DNA of 36,718 bases. Origin: Alistipes sp. Its GTDB lineage: Bacteria; Bacteroidota; Bacteroidia; Bacteroidales; Rikenellaceae. The translations under genes were made by a program, and so were the position numbers. How positions within the stretch are numbered: the first letter of the stretch is position 1; the number at the start of each line of letters is the position of its first letter. Positions 1 to 7,746 of this stretch are shown piece after piece. The DNA lies in NCBI GenBank assembly GCA_017629035.1, contig JAGBXX010000033.1, positions 1-36,718 on the forward strand, in the 5' to 3' direction. The notes below the pieces were generated by a model. It had not been told where the DNA came from. It ran no database searches and saw nothing but the letters and a program-made list of their open reading frames with translations.

Positions 1-74
1 ACTATCCACCATTTGCTTTTCGTGGGTTGCGTAGCAACTGCGCACCCGAAACTATTGCCGAGCCGCCACAGTCA

Positions 75-165
75 GTGCGAGTCCCTTTATCCGCACAAGA
101 CAAAAAAAGACGAGCAACTCTCGCTGCTCGTCTTCAAAACCTTGTGCGGATAAAGGGACTCGAAC
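75..165. repeat. Inverted repeat of the tRNA-Leu 3' end
   Basis: The 25 bases at 75-99 are the reverse complement of 141-165 with one mismatch. The right arm is the T-arm and acceptor 3' end of the tRNA-Leu gene plus a few flanking bases. The left arm is therefore a partial tRNA 3' end in plus orientation, with no matching tRNA 5' half in bases 1-74. The tRNA terminator lies between the arms. A tRNA 3'-end fragment is what a recombinase attachment site leaves behind, but no integrase is in the window. The left arm could also simply be a local inverted duplication. Confidence 0.8.
102..134 (-). terminator. Rho-independent terminator after tRNA-Leu
   Basis: A 10-bp perfect stem (107-116 with 125-134) is followed on the minus strand by seven T residues (102-108). 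It lies about 10 bases past the 3' end of the minus-strand tRNA-Leu, so it ends that transcript. Confidence 0.85.
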
Positions 166-226
166 CCCCACGCCTCTCGGCATCAGATCCTAAGTCTGAC
201 GTGGCTACCAATTACACCATATCCGC
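145..226 (-). tRNA. tRNA-Leu (anticodon UAG)
   Basis: The reverse complement folds as an 82-nt class II tRNA. It has a 7-bp acceptor stem (GCGGATA/TATCCGC), discriminator A, a D-arm with GG, an anticodon loop CTTAGGA with anticodon TAG, a long variable arm typical of Leu, and a T-loop TTCGAGT. The CCA end is not encoded. It decodes CUA/CUG-type leucine codons. Confidence 0.95.
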
Positions 227-273
227 AGGATCTTAAGCTCTCGACACTCTCGCCCGAGAGGTCTAAAGCGTTG

Positions 274-281
274 CAAAGGTA
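274..281 (-). promoter_or_regulatory. -7 box of the tRNA-Leu promoter
   Basis: On the minus strand this is TACCTTTG, a perfect TAnnTTTG Bacteroidetes -7 element. It lies 48 bases upstream of the tRNA-Leu 5' end. A TTG sits about 20 bases further upstream (near 302). Confidence 0.6.
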
Positions 282-333
282 AAAAACTTTTGTAATATAC
301 ACAATAGCTTAGGCATATTTATTTTATTTTTTG

Positions 334-341
334 TAATTTTG
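334..341 (+). promoter_or_regulatory. -7 box of the FAD-dehydrogenase promoter
   Basis: TAATTTTG matches TAnnTTTG 19 bases before the ATG at 361, which predicts a very short leader. No good TTTG -33 element is visible. It is divergent from the tRNA-Leu promoter. Confidence 0.45.
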
Positions 342-360
342 TGGGATAAAACGATATCTT

Positions 361-1926
361 ATGCCAAAGACCATAACTCTGCAGCTGTCGCCTAAGCAGG
401 CTGCCGACGAGAAGTTTTACATAGCGCGTGCTGCGCAGATGCTTGCCATACGTCAGAGCGATATCGCTCTTGCACGTGTTGTGAAACGTTCGATTGACGC
501 CCGCCAACGCATGGCCAAGGTTAACCTCACACTCGAGATATACGTAGATCAGGAGCCACAACCAGCACCGTTGCACTTCGACTACCCATCGGTAGAGAAT
601 GGCACGGAGGTGATTGTCGTAGGCTCGGGTCCTGCAGGTCTTTTTGCCTCACTACGCCTCATAGAGCTCGGCTTCAAGCCTATACTTCTGGAGCGTGGTA
701 AGTCGGTGCTATCACGCAAGCACGACATTGCGCAGATCAACCGTGGCGGAAGCGTAGACCCCGACTCGAACTACGCCTTTGGCGAGGGTGGCGCAGGAAC
801 ATTCTCCGACGGTAAGCTCTTCACACGAAGCAAGAAGCGTGGCGACTACAACAAGGCGCTGCAGACACTCGTGTGGCATGGCGCAAACCCAACAATCCTC
901 TACGAGGCACATCCACATATCGGTACCGACAAGCTGCCACGAATAATATCAAACATCTGCCGTACAATCACCGAGCATGGTGGTAAGGTGTTGTTCGAGA
1001 GCCGTGTGTCGGGCTTCGTGCTCAAGCATGGCCGTATAACTGGCGTGAAGGTGGGCAGCAACACCATCGAGGGTGCTGCCGTAGTTCTGGCAACAGGTCA
1101 CTCGGCACGAGATATCTACGAGCTGCTATACTCATCGGGCATTGCCGTCGAGGCCAAGCCTTTTGCCATGGGCGTGCGTATTGAGCACCCACAGCGTCTG
1201 ATCGACAGTATTCAGTATCACCGTGAGGAGCGTGGCGAGTGGTTGCCTGCGGCGAGCTATTCGCTTGTGAGCCAGGAGGCTGGCCGTGGCGTATACTCCT
1301 TCTGCATGTGCCCCGGAGGCTTCATCGTGCCCGCCATGACCGACACAACACAGTCGGTAGTAAACGGCATGTCGCCAAGTGGTCGTAACTCGGCATTTGC
1401 CAACTCGGGCCTTGTAACCGAGGTGCGCCTCGAGGATTTTGCACACCTCAGAGAGCAGTGGGGCGAGCTTGCAGGCTTGCGCTACCAGCAGCTCTTCGAG
1501 GAGCTCGCACGTGAGCATAGTGGCGACCGCCAGGTGGCTCCAGCACAGCGTGTGTCAGACTTTGTAATGGGCCGTGAGTCACGCTCACTACCCCGCACAT
1601 CATACATCCCTGGACTCACACCATCACGCCTTGATAGGTGGATGCCCGAGGAGATTGGAGCACGCCTGCGCAGTGGTATCGCAACATTTGGCCGCAAGAT
1701 GAAGGGCTTTGTAACAGACGAGGCTATTGTCGTGGGTGTGGAGTCACGAACATCTACCCCTGTGCGTATTCCTCGTGACCCTGAGACTCTTATGCACACG
1801 CAGGTCGACGGCTTGTTCCCTGCGGGCGAGGGTGCTGGATATGCTGGCGGTATTGTCTCGGCAGCTCTCGATGGCGAGCGCATTGCCGACGCCGTGGCAC
1901 GCTACTGCAAGGCTCACAACCTATAA
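361..1926 (+). CDS. FAD-dependent dehydrogenase (COG2509-like)
   Basis: This 521-residue predicted cytosolic flavoprotein belongs to the uncharacterised NAD(P)/FAD-dependent oxidoreductase group. After an N-terminal domain of about 80 residues comes the dinucleotide-binding Rossmann motif GSGPAG (88-93) with an acidic residue ending strand 2 (E111). A glycine-rich GEGGAGTFSDGK segment follows, and a C-terminal FAD motif around PAGEGAGYAGGI contacts the flavin. The length fits the family. The substrate is unknown; related proteins are annotated only as dehydrogenases. No signal peptide or membrane segment is seen. The next gene starts 9 bases after its stop, so the two are probably co-transcribed. 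The ATG at 361 follows a promoter-like box and is the natural start. Confidence 0.88.
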   Translation: MPKTITLQLSPKQAADEKFYIARAAQMLAIRQSDIALARVVKRSIDARQRMAKVNLTLEIYVDQEPQPAPLHFDYPSVENGTEVIVVGSGPAGLFASLRLIELGFKPILLERGKSVLSRKHDIAQINRGGSVDPDSNYAFGEGGAGTFSDGKLFTRSKKRGDYNKALQTLVWHGANPTILYEAHPHIGTDKLPRIISNICRTITEHGGKVLFESRVSGFVLKHGRITGVKVGSNTIEGAAVVLATGHSARDIYELLYSSGIAVEAKPFAMGVRIEHPQRLIDSIQYHREERGEWLPAASYSLVSQEAGRGVYSFCMCPGGFIVPAMTDTTQSVVNGMSPSGRNSAFANSGLVTEVRLEDFAHLREQWGELAGLRYQQLFEELAREHSGDRQVAPAQRVSDFVMGRESRSLPRTSYIPGLTPSRLDRWMPEEIGARLRSGIATFGRKMKGFVTDEAIVVGVESRTSTPVRIPRDPETLMHTQVDGLFPAGEGAGYAGGIVSAALDGERIADAVARYCKAHNL

Positions 1927-1935
1927 CCTACGCAC

Positions 1936-3378
1936 GTGGCTCCCGCAATCATCATAGCAACACTCCTGGGCTATGTGGCCATGCTATTTATCGTGGCATG
2001 GCTGAGTAGTCGCAACATGGAGAGTGGCACCTTCTTTACGGGAGGTCGCTCCACACACCGTGTCGTGGCAGCCATAGCCATGGTGGGCGCTGCAATGTCG
2101 GGCGTGACGTTTATATCGGTTCCGGGCACTGTCGCTGCGGACAACTTCTCATATCTTCAGACATGCATGGGCTTCGTGGTGGGCTACGCCATAATCGCCT
2201 ACCTGCTCATTCCGCTATACTACCGCCTCGGCGTGGTGTCGCTATACGAATACCTCGACCAGCGCTTCGGCATCACTGCACATCGCACTGGCGCATGGCT
2301 CTTCTTCATCTCGAAGATCGCCTCGGCATCGCTGCGTGCATACGTTGTATGCGTGGTGCTACAGGGACTATTATACGACAAGTTCGACATCCCGTTTGCG
2401 GCCAACGCAGCAATAATGATGACTCTCGTGTGGATATACACACGTCGTGGAGGCGTAAGGTCGGTGGTGTGGGTCGAGATGCTCAAGACAATACTCATGG
2501 TGGTGAGCGTGGCCACGTGTATACTCTTTGTTATCAAGGCTTTGGGCGTAGACCTCGGTGGTGCACTCACGCTTATTTCCGATAGCGACTACTCGCAGAT
2601 ATTCCACCTCGACAACCCTCTGGATAGACGATACTTCTGGAAGCAGTTCATCGCAGGAGTATTTCTTGTTGTGGCCATGACAGGCCTCGATCAGGATATG
2701 ATGCAGACAATCTTGTCGTGCCGCACGCAGCGTGATGCACAGCGAGGCATGATAAGCTCGATAGCTATTCAGGTAGTAGTCATCACACTCTTCCTCATGC
2801 TCGGAGCACTCCTATATATATTTATAGGGCGTGAGGGCCTCAGCATAGAGCGTGGCGACGATCTCTTCGGCTTTGTTGCCACTGAGTGCGGACTTCCGAT
2901 TGTTGCTGGTGTGCTCTTCCTATTAGGACTTGTGGCCTCGACATACTCCTCGGCAGGCTCGGCACTCACGGCGCTCACAACATCGTTCACGATAGATATT
3001 CTCAAGAGGCGAGATAGTGACACTATTGTCCAGACACGCAAGCGAGTACACACGCTTGTGGCAGTAGTCATGGCACTTATAATCGTGGTATTCAACGAGT
3101 TTAGTGGTGCCGGTGCTATCACCCTGATCTTCACCATGGCAAGCTACACCTACGGCCCACTGCTCGGACTATTCATCTTTGGCCTCTTCAGCCAGCGTGA
3201 GCCCCGTGGCTGGTCAATACCCTTGCTCTCGGTTGCAGCGCCAACGCTCAGCTACATCATTGCTCGCAACTCGACACATTGGTTCGCAGGATATCAGTTT
3301 AGCTACGAGATCCTGGTTGTCAACGCTATAATTATGCTTCTGGGACTTATGCTACTCTCACGCCCTAAGGCTGAGTAG
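1936..3378 (+). CDS. Sodium:solute symporter (SSS family)
   Basis: This 480-residue polytopic inner-membrane protein has about 13 hydrophobic segments and the layout of the solute:sodium symporter family. The first helix begins at residue 3 and a GTFFTGGRST loop follows, as in SSS members whose TM1-TM2 loop carries an F-x-x-G-GR pattern. It should import a small solute with Na+. The sequence alone does not tell whether that is a sugar, amino acid or organic acid. The start is GTG at 1936, 9 bases after the dehydrogenase stop; the next in-frame ATG (1981) would cut into the first helix. Its last 14 bases overlap the convergent patatin-like gene. Confidence 0.88.
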   Translation: MAPAIIIATLLGYVAMLFIVAWLSSRNMESGTFFTGGRSTHRVVAAIAMVGAAMSGVTFISVPGTVAADNFSYLQTCMGFVVGYAIIAYLLIPLYYRLGVVSLYEYLDQRFGITAHRTGAWLFFISKIASASLRAYVVCVVLQGLLYDKFDIPFAANAAIMMTLVWIYTRRGGVRSVVWVEMLKTILMVVSVATCILFVIKALGVDLGGALTLISDSDYSQIFHLDNPLDRRYFWKQFIAGVFLVVAMTGLDQDMMQTILSCRTQRDAQRGMISSIAIQVVVITLFLMLGALLYIFIGREGLSIERGDDLFGFVATECGLPIVAGVLFLLGLVASTYSSAGSALTALTTSFTIDILKRRDSDTIVQTRKRVHTLVAVVMALIIVVFNEFSGAGAITLIFTMASYTYGPLLGLFIFGLFSQREPRGWSIPLLSVAAPTLSYIIARNSTHWFAGYQFSYEILVVNAIIMLLGLMLLSRPKAE

Positions 3379-4228
3379 CCGTAAAATTGATCTTTGAGGC
3401 TATGGCATAGCCCTCGTCGTAGAGCTCTCGCAACTTATCAATATCACGCTCCATGCGACCTACGGCAATAGGCTTCTCGGGGCGGATAACAGTGATCTTA
3501 CCCTCGCTCTCAAGTCTCTCAACAAGTTCCATATCGCTATTATATCGCAAGTTACGGCTCTCGATAGCTCTGCGTAGTTCAGGGTACTTACGATAGAATA
3601 GTGGCGGTATCCAGCTCCTCTTATTCTCCTTGCGATAGCCACGATTGCGAGTGAGCACCACGCAGAGATTATCGTAGCCACACTCCATAGCTCTGCGCAC
3701 AGGCACAGAGTCGCCAATGCCACCATCGAGCATAGGCCTACGATCAACATAGGCTATAGGAGCAACAAAGGGAAGGCTGCTCGAAGCCTTGACAATGTCG
3801 ATGATGCGCACAGGGTCGCTCTTCTCACGAAAATAACAGGCCTGACCCGTATGGCAGTCGGTGGTGACCATCTCGAATATAGCCCTATTACCAGCATAAG
3901 CCTCGTAGTCATAGGGGATAATCTCGTTAGGAAACTTCTCGAACAGAAGTTTGAAATCCATGATATTACGCCCGAGGAGCAGGTGGCGAAAGCCGATATA
4001 GCGATACTTCTCCAAGAGGTCTATGTTGCTAAACTTGGCACGGCCCCTCTGATGCGACATATACGACAAACCGTTGCAAGCACCAGCACTCACGCCAATG
4101 GTATATGGAAACTCGATGCCTCGATCCATGAACGAATCGAGAACACCACACGTGAAGACACCACGCATGCCTCCACCCTCGAGCACGAGGCCAGATTGCG
4201 GCGTGATATTATACTCTATATTAGCCAT
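3365..4228 (-). CDS. Patatin-like phospholipase
   Basis: This 287-residue protein is of the patatin/RssA type. The glycine-rich oxyanion loop is GLVLEGGGMRG (13-23), the nucleophile elbow is GVSAG with Ser47, and the catalytic Asp168 lies in DGG (168-170). These form the Ser-Asp dyad of the family, which hydrolyses acyl esters of membrane lipids. No signal peptide is present, so it probably acts in the cytoplasm or at the inner face of the membrane. Its ATG shares one base with the dxs stop codon (TAATG), which indicates translational coupling to dxs. The 3' end overlaps the symporter gene tail to tail. The exact lipid substrate cannot be read from the sequence. Confidence 0.9.
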   Translation of the reverse strand: MANIEYNITPQSGLVLEGGGMRGVFTCGVLDSFMDRGIEFPYTIGVSAGACNGLSYMSHQRGRAKFSNIDLLEKYRYIGFRHLLLGRNIMDFKLLFEKFPNEIIPYDYEAYAGNRAIFEMVTTDCHTGQACYFREKSDPVRIIDIVKASSSLPFVAPIAYVDRRPMLDGGIGDSVPVRRAMECGYDNLCVVLTRNRGYRKENKRSWIPPLFYRKYPELRRAIESRNLRYNSDMELVERLESEGKITVIRPEKPIAVGRMERDIDKLRELYDEGYAIASKINFTATQP

Positions 4229-6090
4229 TACTCGTTAAGAAGCGAAAGAAGCGAGGCCATGTCGTAGCCACACTCAGCATACAGCTGGTCGGGGGTACCC
4301 TGCTCAACAAAGCGGTCGTCGATACCGAGATTTGTGACTCGTGGAGAGAGGCCACTCATCGAAATGAGTGCCACCACAGCCTGACCAACACCACCTCGAA
4401 CAACACCATCCTCGATGGTTATGATGCGCTTAAATTTCGAACCGACCTCCAATATAAGCTCTCTATCCAGCGGCTTTGCGTAGCGCAGATCGTAGACAGC
4501 AACGCTCTTTGACGACTGCTCTGCAGCTCTGAGTGCCACATTTGCCATAGGGCCCACTGCAAGAATAGCCACGTCGCTACCCTCTCTCAACACCTCGCCA
4601 CGGCCAACCTCAACCATCTCGAAGGGCTTATTCTCCCACTCCACACCCTCACCGATACCTCGAGGATAGCGGATAACAGAGGGGGTCTCGGCATTAAGCG
4701 CCGTGTACATCATATTGCGCAACATGAGCTCGTTGCGAGGTGCTGCTATAGTAAGGTTAGGAATACAGCCGAAGTATGCAAGGTCGAATGCTCCATGGTG
4801 TGTTGCACCATCCTCGCCCACCAGACCACCACGATCCAGACACATGACAACAGGGAGACTCTGAAGGGCTACATCGTGGATGACATTGTCGTAGGCACGC
4901 TGCATAAACGTAGAGTAGATGTTGCAGAATGGGCGCTTGCCCTGTGCAGCAAGACCTGCCGAGAAGGTTACAGCATGACCCTCGGCAATACCCACATCGA
5001 AGCAGCGCTCGGGGAGCTGCTCCATCATAATATTCATAGAGCATCCCGAAGGCATTGCGGGCGTAATACCCACAACTCGCTCGTCGATGCGTGCAAGATC
5101 AAGAAGTGTCTGACCAAAGACATCCTGATAGCGTGCGGCAGGATAGTTTGAACGCTTGCGCTCGCCTGTCAAGACATCGAACTTGCCTGGGGCATGCCAC
5201 ACCGAAGGGTTGGCCTCGGCAGGAGCATAACCCTTGCCCTTGCGTGTCTTGATATGGAGCAACTTAGGGCCATTGATATCCTTGAGGGCGCTGAGCGTGC
5301 GGATAAGCTCAGCGATGTTATGTCCGTCGATAACGCCAAAATATCGGAAGTTGAAACTCTCGAAGAGGTTGCTATTCTGCATTAGACCCTGCTTGATAGC
5401 ATTACCCGTCTTGCGCACAAGACGGTGCAGCGGAGGTATGACACCAAGCCCCTTCCACAACGTGCGCTTAAGGCCATTGTACCACTTCGAGGTAGACATA
5501 CGCACAAGATAACTATCGAGAGCTCCCGTAGGCTTGTCGATAGACATCTCATTGTCGTTGAGCACGACAAGGAGATCGGTTGTAGGCGAAGCACCAGCAT
5601 TATTAAGACCCTCGAAGGCAAGGCCTCCGGTCATAGCGCCGTCGCCAATAACGGCCACCACATGCTCGCCTGTGCCACTCATCTCAACGGCCTTGGCCAT
5701 GCCGAAGGCTGCCGAGATACTCACTGAGGAGTGACCTGCGCCAAAGGCGTCGTACTCGCTCTCGGCAATACGCGGAAAGCCACTAATGCCTCCCTGCTTG
5801 CGGTTGTTGACAAAGGCCTCACGGCGACCCGTGATAATCTTGTGGGCATAGGCCTGGTGGCCCACATCCCAGACAATGCGATCCTCGGGGGTGTCGTAGA
5901 TATAGTGCAGCGCCACGGTGAGCTCCACAGCACCAAGGCTCGAGCCAAGGTGGCCTGGGTTTGAGGCACAACACTCTATAATGTAGTGTCTAAGCTCCTG
6001 GCAATAGACCTCCAACTCGGCCACCGACAGGCGTTTAAGGTCGGCAGGCGAGTTAACAGATGTAAGGTATTTATACTCCTTTCTCTCCAT
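4228..6090 (-). CDS. dxs: 1-deoxy-D-xylulose-5-phosphate synthase
   Basis: This 620-residue thiamine-diphosphate enzyme condenses pyruvate and glyceraldehyde 3-phosphate, the first step of the MEP isoprenoid pathway. The sequence shows the HLGSSLG motif with His47, DVGHQAYAHK with His78, the ThDP/Mg site GDGAMTGG (149-156) ending in NDNEMS (178-183), and the transketolase pyrimidine domain with GIAEGHAVTFSAG. A C-terminal transketolase domain completes the protein. The length is normal for Dxs and no key residue is missing. It has its own promoter-like box upstream (6133-6140), and the patatin-like gene follows with a one-base overlap. Confidence 0.97.
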   Translation of the reverse strand: MERKEYKYLTSVNSPADLKRLSVAELEVYCQELRHYIIECCASNPGHLGSSLGAVELTVALHYIYDTPEDRIVWDVGHQAYAHKIITGRREAFVNNRKQGGISGFPRIAESEYDAFGAGHSSVSISAAFGMAKAVEMSGTGEHVVAVIGDGAMTGGLAFEGLNNAGASPTTDLLVVLNDNEMSIDKPTGALDSYLVRMSTSKWYNGLKRTLWKGLGVIPPLHRLVRKTGNAIKQGLMQNSNLFESFNFRYFGVIDGHNIAELIRTLSALKDINGPKLLHIKTRKGKGYAPAEANPSVWHAPGKFDVLTGERKRSNYPAARYQDVFGQTLLDLARIDERVVGITPAMPSGCSMNIMMEQLPERCFDVGIAEGHAVTFSAGLAAQGKRPFCNIYSTFMQRAYDNVIHDVALQSLPVVMCLDRGGLVGEDGATHHGAFDLAYFGCIPNLTIAAPRNELMLRNMMYTALNAETPSVIRYPRGIGEGVEWENKPFEMVEVGRGEVLREGSDVAILAVGPMANVALRAAEQSSKSVAVYDLRYAKPLDRELILEVGSKFKRIITIEDGVVRGGVGQAVVALISMSGLSPRVTNLGIDDRFVEQGTPDQLYAECGYDMASLLSLLNE

Positions 6091-6109
6091 GATTTAGGTC
6101 TATTTGTTT

Positions 6110-6140
6110 GCTCCAAAGGAGCAGAGCATCAACAAAGGTA
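6110..6140 (-). promoter_or_regulatory. dxs promoter and small leader hairpin
   Basis: On the minus strand TACCTTTG (6133-6140) is a perfect -7 box about 43 bases before the dxs ATG. Between it and the start, GCTCC-AAA-GGAGC (6110-6122) forms a 5-bp hairpin in the leader. No clear -33 TTTG is seen. Confidence 0.55.
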
Positions 6141-6199
6141 CTTCTTTTTTCCGAGATTTAAGCTAAATATCCAAAATATTATGCTCAAAAGTCGAGCCT

Positions 6200-7726
6200 C
6201 TACTTAACTCTGAGCTTTCGGCCAAGCTTCAAAATATCATCCTTGCCCATATTATTGAGCTCGCAGATACGCTTCACAGTGGTATCATACTTCACTGCAA
6301 TATGACCGAGTGTATCGCCATCAACGATAGTGTGATATACCTCTTTTGAGCTGCTTGACTTCGAGGTCTTGCTGCTCTTCTGGGATGCTGGCTTAGACGA
6401 TGTGCTCGACACAATAATCTGATCTCCAGGATGATAGATTGTGCTCTCGTTAGCGCCGTTAAGCTCCATGATCTTCTTTACCGTAGTGCCATACTTTTGC
6501 GCAATGCCACCAAATGTGTCACCCGCCTCGATAGTGTGGTAGACAACAGCTGGTGCCTCAGATACCTGGAGCTGCATGCCGAGCTTGAGGATATCGTTCT
6601 TGTCCATGTTGTTGAGCTCGCATAGCTTGCTAACCGAGGTGTTATACTTCTGGGCAATATGACCGAGAGTGTCGCCCGAGACAACAGTGTGATACTGAGC
6701 TGCTGAACTCTGCACAACGTTTGTTTTGCTCGTGCTCTCGCTCTTCTGGCTTGACTTGCTACTTGACTCCTTGCTCTGCTCAACTGGCGCATCCTGCGCT
6801 GCAGACTCTCGAGGCTGAGGTGCTGGGGCGTTGACATCGAGATAGCGACCCTTGGTGTTAGATGCGGTAGGTGGATCGATGACTGTCACAGCGCCACCAC
6901 GTGTGAGTCCTGCATAGGCCTTGCGCGACTCACTGAAGCTTGAGTATGGCACCGACACACTACGATCCACAGGGCGATTCTTATCGGCTGTAGTATGCTT
7001 GAAGAGCCATTTATAGATCTCGTCGACATAGAATACACGTGCATATACCGAGTGGTTAGCACCCACCTGCTCGTCGTAGCGCAAGCGTGGCAATGAAGGG
7101 TCGTTCTCGCTCATAGCATCGCGCACACGGCGTGACTCGCTAACAGCCACCGAAGCGTCGGCCGTGCCGTGCATAATCCACAGAGGTACTTGATTGAGCT
7201 TATGAAGTACTGACGCCTTCTTGGTTGAACCACCGCAGAGAGCCACCGCAGCCGCCGTGCGATCGGGGTATGTAGCAGCAAAATCGAGAGTACCATAGCC
7301 ACCAAGACTCATACCCAAGACATAAAGACGTGTTGGGTCTACATCGTAGCGTTTGATAACCCAATCTACCACGTTAAGCAATCGCTCAGGACGCCACCAA
7401 TCACCATGGTTAACCTGTGGGGCGATGACCAGGGCGTTGATCTTACGACCACGGCCAAGTGCATCGATAGTGCCATATTTGCGCACTGTGTAAATATCTG
7501 TACCACTGAGGCTTCGACCATGCAAAAAGAGCACTATAGGGAGTGGCTCCTTGACCGAAGATGGGTCTTCGGCCTCGAGGCGCTTGACTCTATTATCCTC
7601 ATAGTTATTGGGCACATAGAGCCAGAAATCGTATCCATTGCTCACAGAGTCACGCATGGCATACATCTGAGCCGAGGTGAGCATAGGAACCAACACAAAT
7701 GACAATAGTAGTATAAATCTTCTCAT
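6200..7726 (-). CDS. Exported alpha/beta hydrolase with three LysM domains
   Basis: This 508-residue secreted or periplasmic protein has a Sec signal at residues 1-19 ending before a Gln. Residues 30-245 form an esterase-type alpha/beta hydrolase with HGRS (69-72) for the oxyanion hole, the nucleophile elbow GMSLG with Ser140, and the likely triad partners Asp190 (HGTAD) and His225. A Ser/Lys/Gln-rich linker follows. Three LysM repeats of about 44 residues lie at 345-388, 396-440 and 464-507. LysM binds N-acetylglucosamine polymers such as peptidoglycan, so the esterase is probably held at the cell wall. The substrate could be an acetylated or acylated glycan or a peptide ester; this is not resolved. 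It starts 20 bases after the beta-propeller gene and is probably in the same operon. Confidence 0.88.
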   Translation of the reverse strand: MRRFILLLSFVLVPMLTSAQMYAMRDSVSNGYDFWLYVPNNYEDNRVKRLEAEDPSSVKEPLPIVLFLHGRSLSGTDIYTVRKYGTIDALGRGRKINALVIAPQVNHGDWWRPERLLNVVDWVIKRYDVDPTRLYVLGMSLGGYGTLDFAATYPDRTAAAVALCGGSTKKASVLHKLNQVPLWIMHGTADASVAVSESRRVRDAMSENDPSLPRLRYDEQVGANHSVYARVFYVDEIYKWLFKHTTADKNRPVDRSVSVPYSSFSESRKAYAGLTRGGAVTVIDPPTASNTKGRYLDVNAPAPQPRESAAQDAPVEQSKESSSKSSQKSESTSKTNVVQSSAAQYHTVVSGDTLGHIAQKYNTSVSKLCELNNMDKNDILKLGMQLQVSEAPAVVYHTIEAGDTFGGIAQKYGTTVKKIMELNGANESTIYHPGDQIIVSSTSSKPASQKSSKTSKSSSSKEVYHTIVDGDTLGHIAVKYDTTVKRICELNNMGKDDILKLGRKLRVK

Positions 7727-7746
7727 AGCTATTTAGGTTATCTCGA

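Noticed and set aside
75-165. A second tRNA gene on the plus strand
   Set aside because: Only the 3' end is present; bases 1-74 hold no matching D-arm, anticodon arm or acceptor 5' strand.
27-236. Open frame of 69 codons across the tRNA-Leu region
   Set aside because: It lies over the tRNA and its terminator on the opposite strand and has no coding features.
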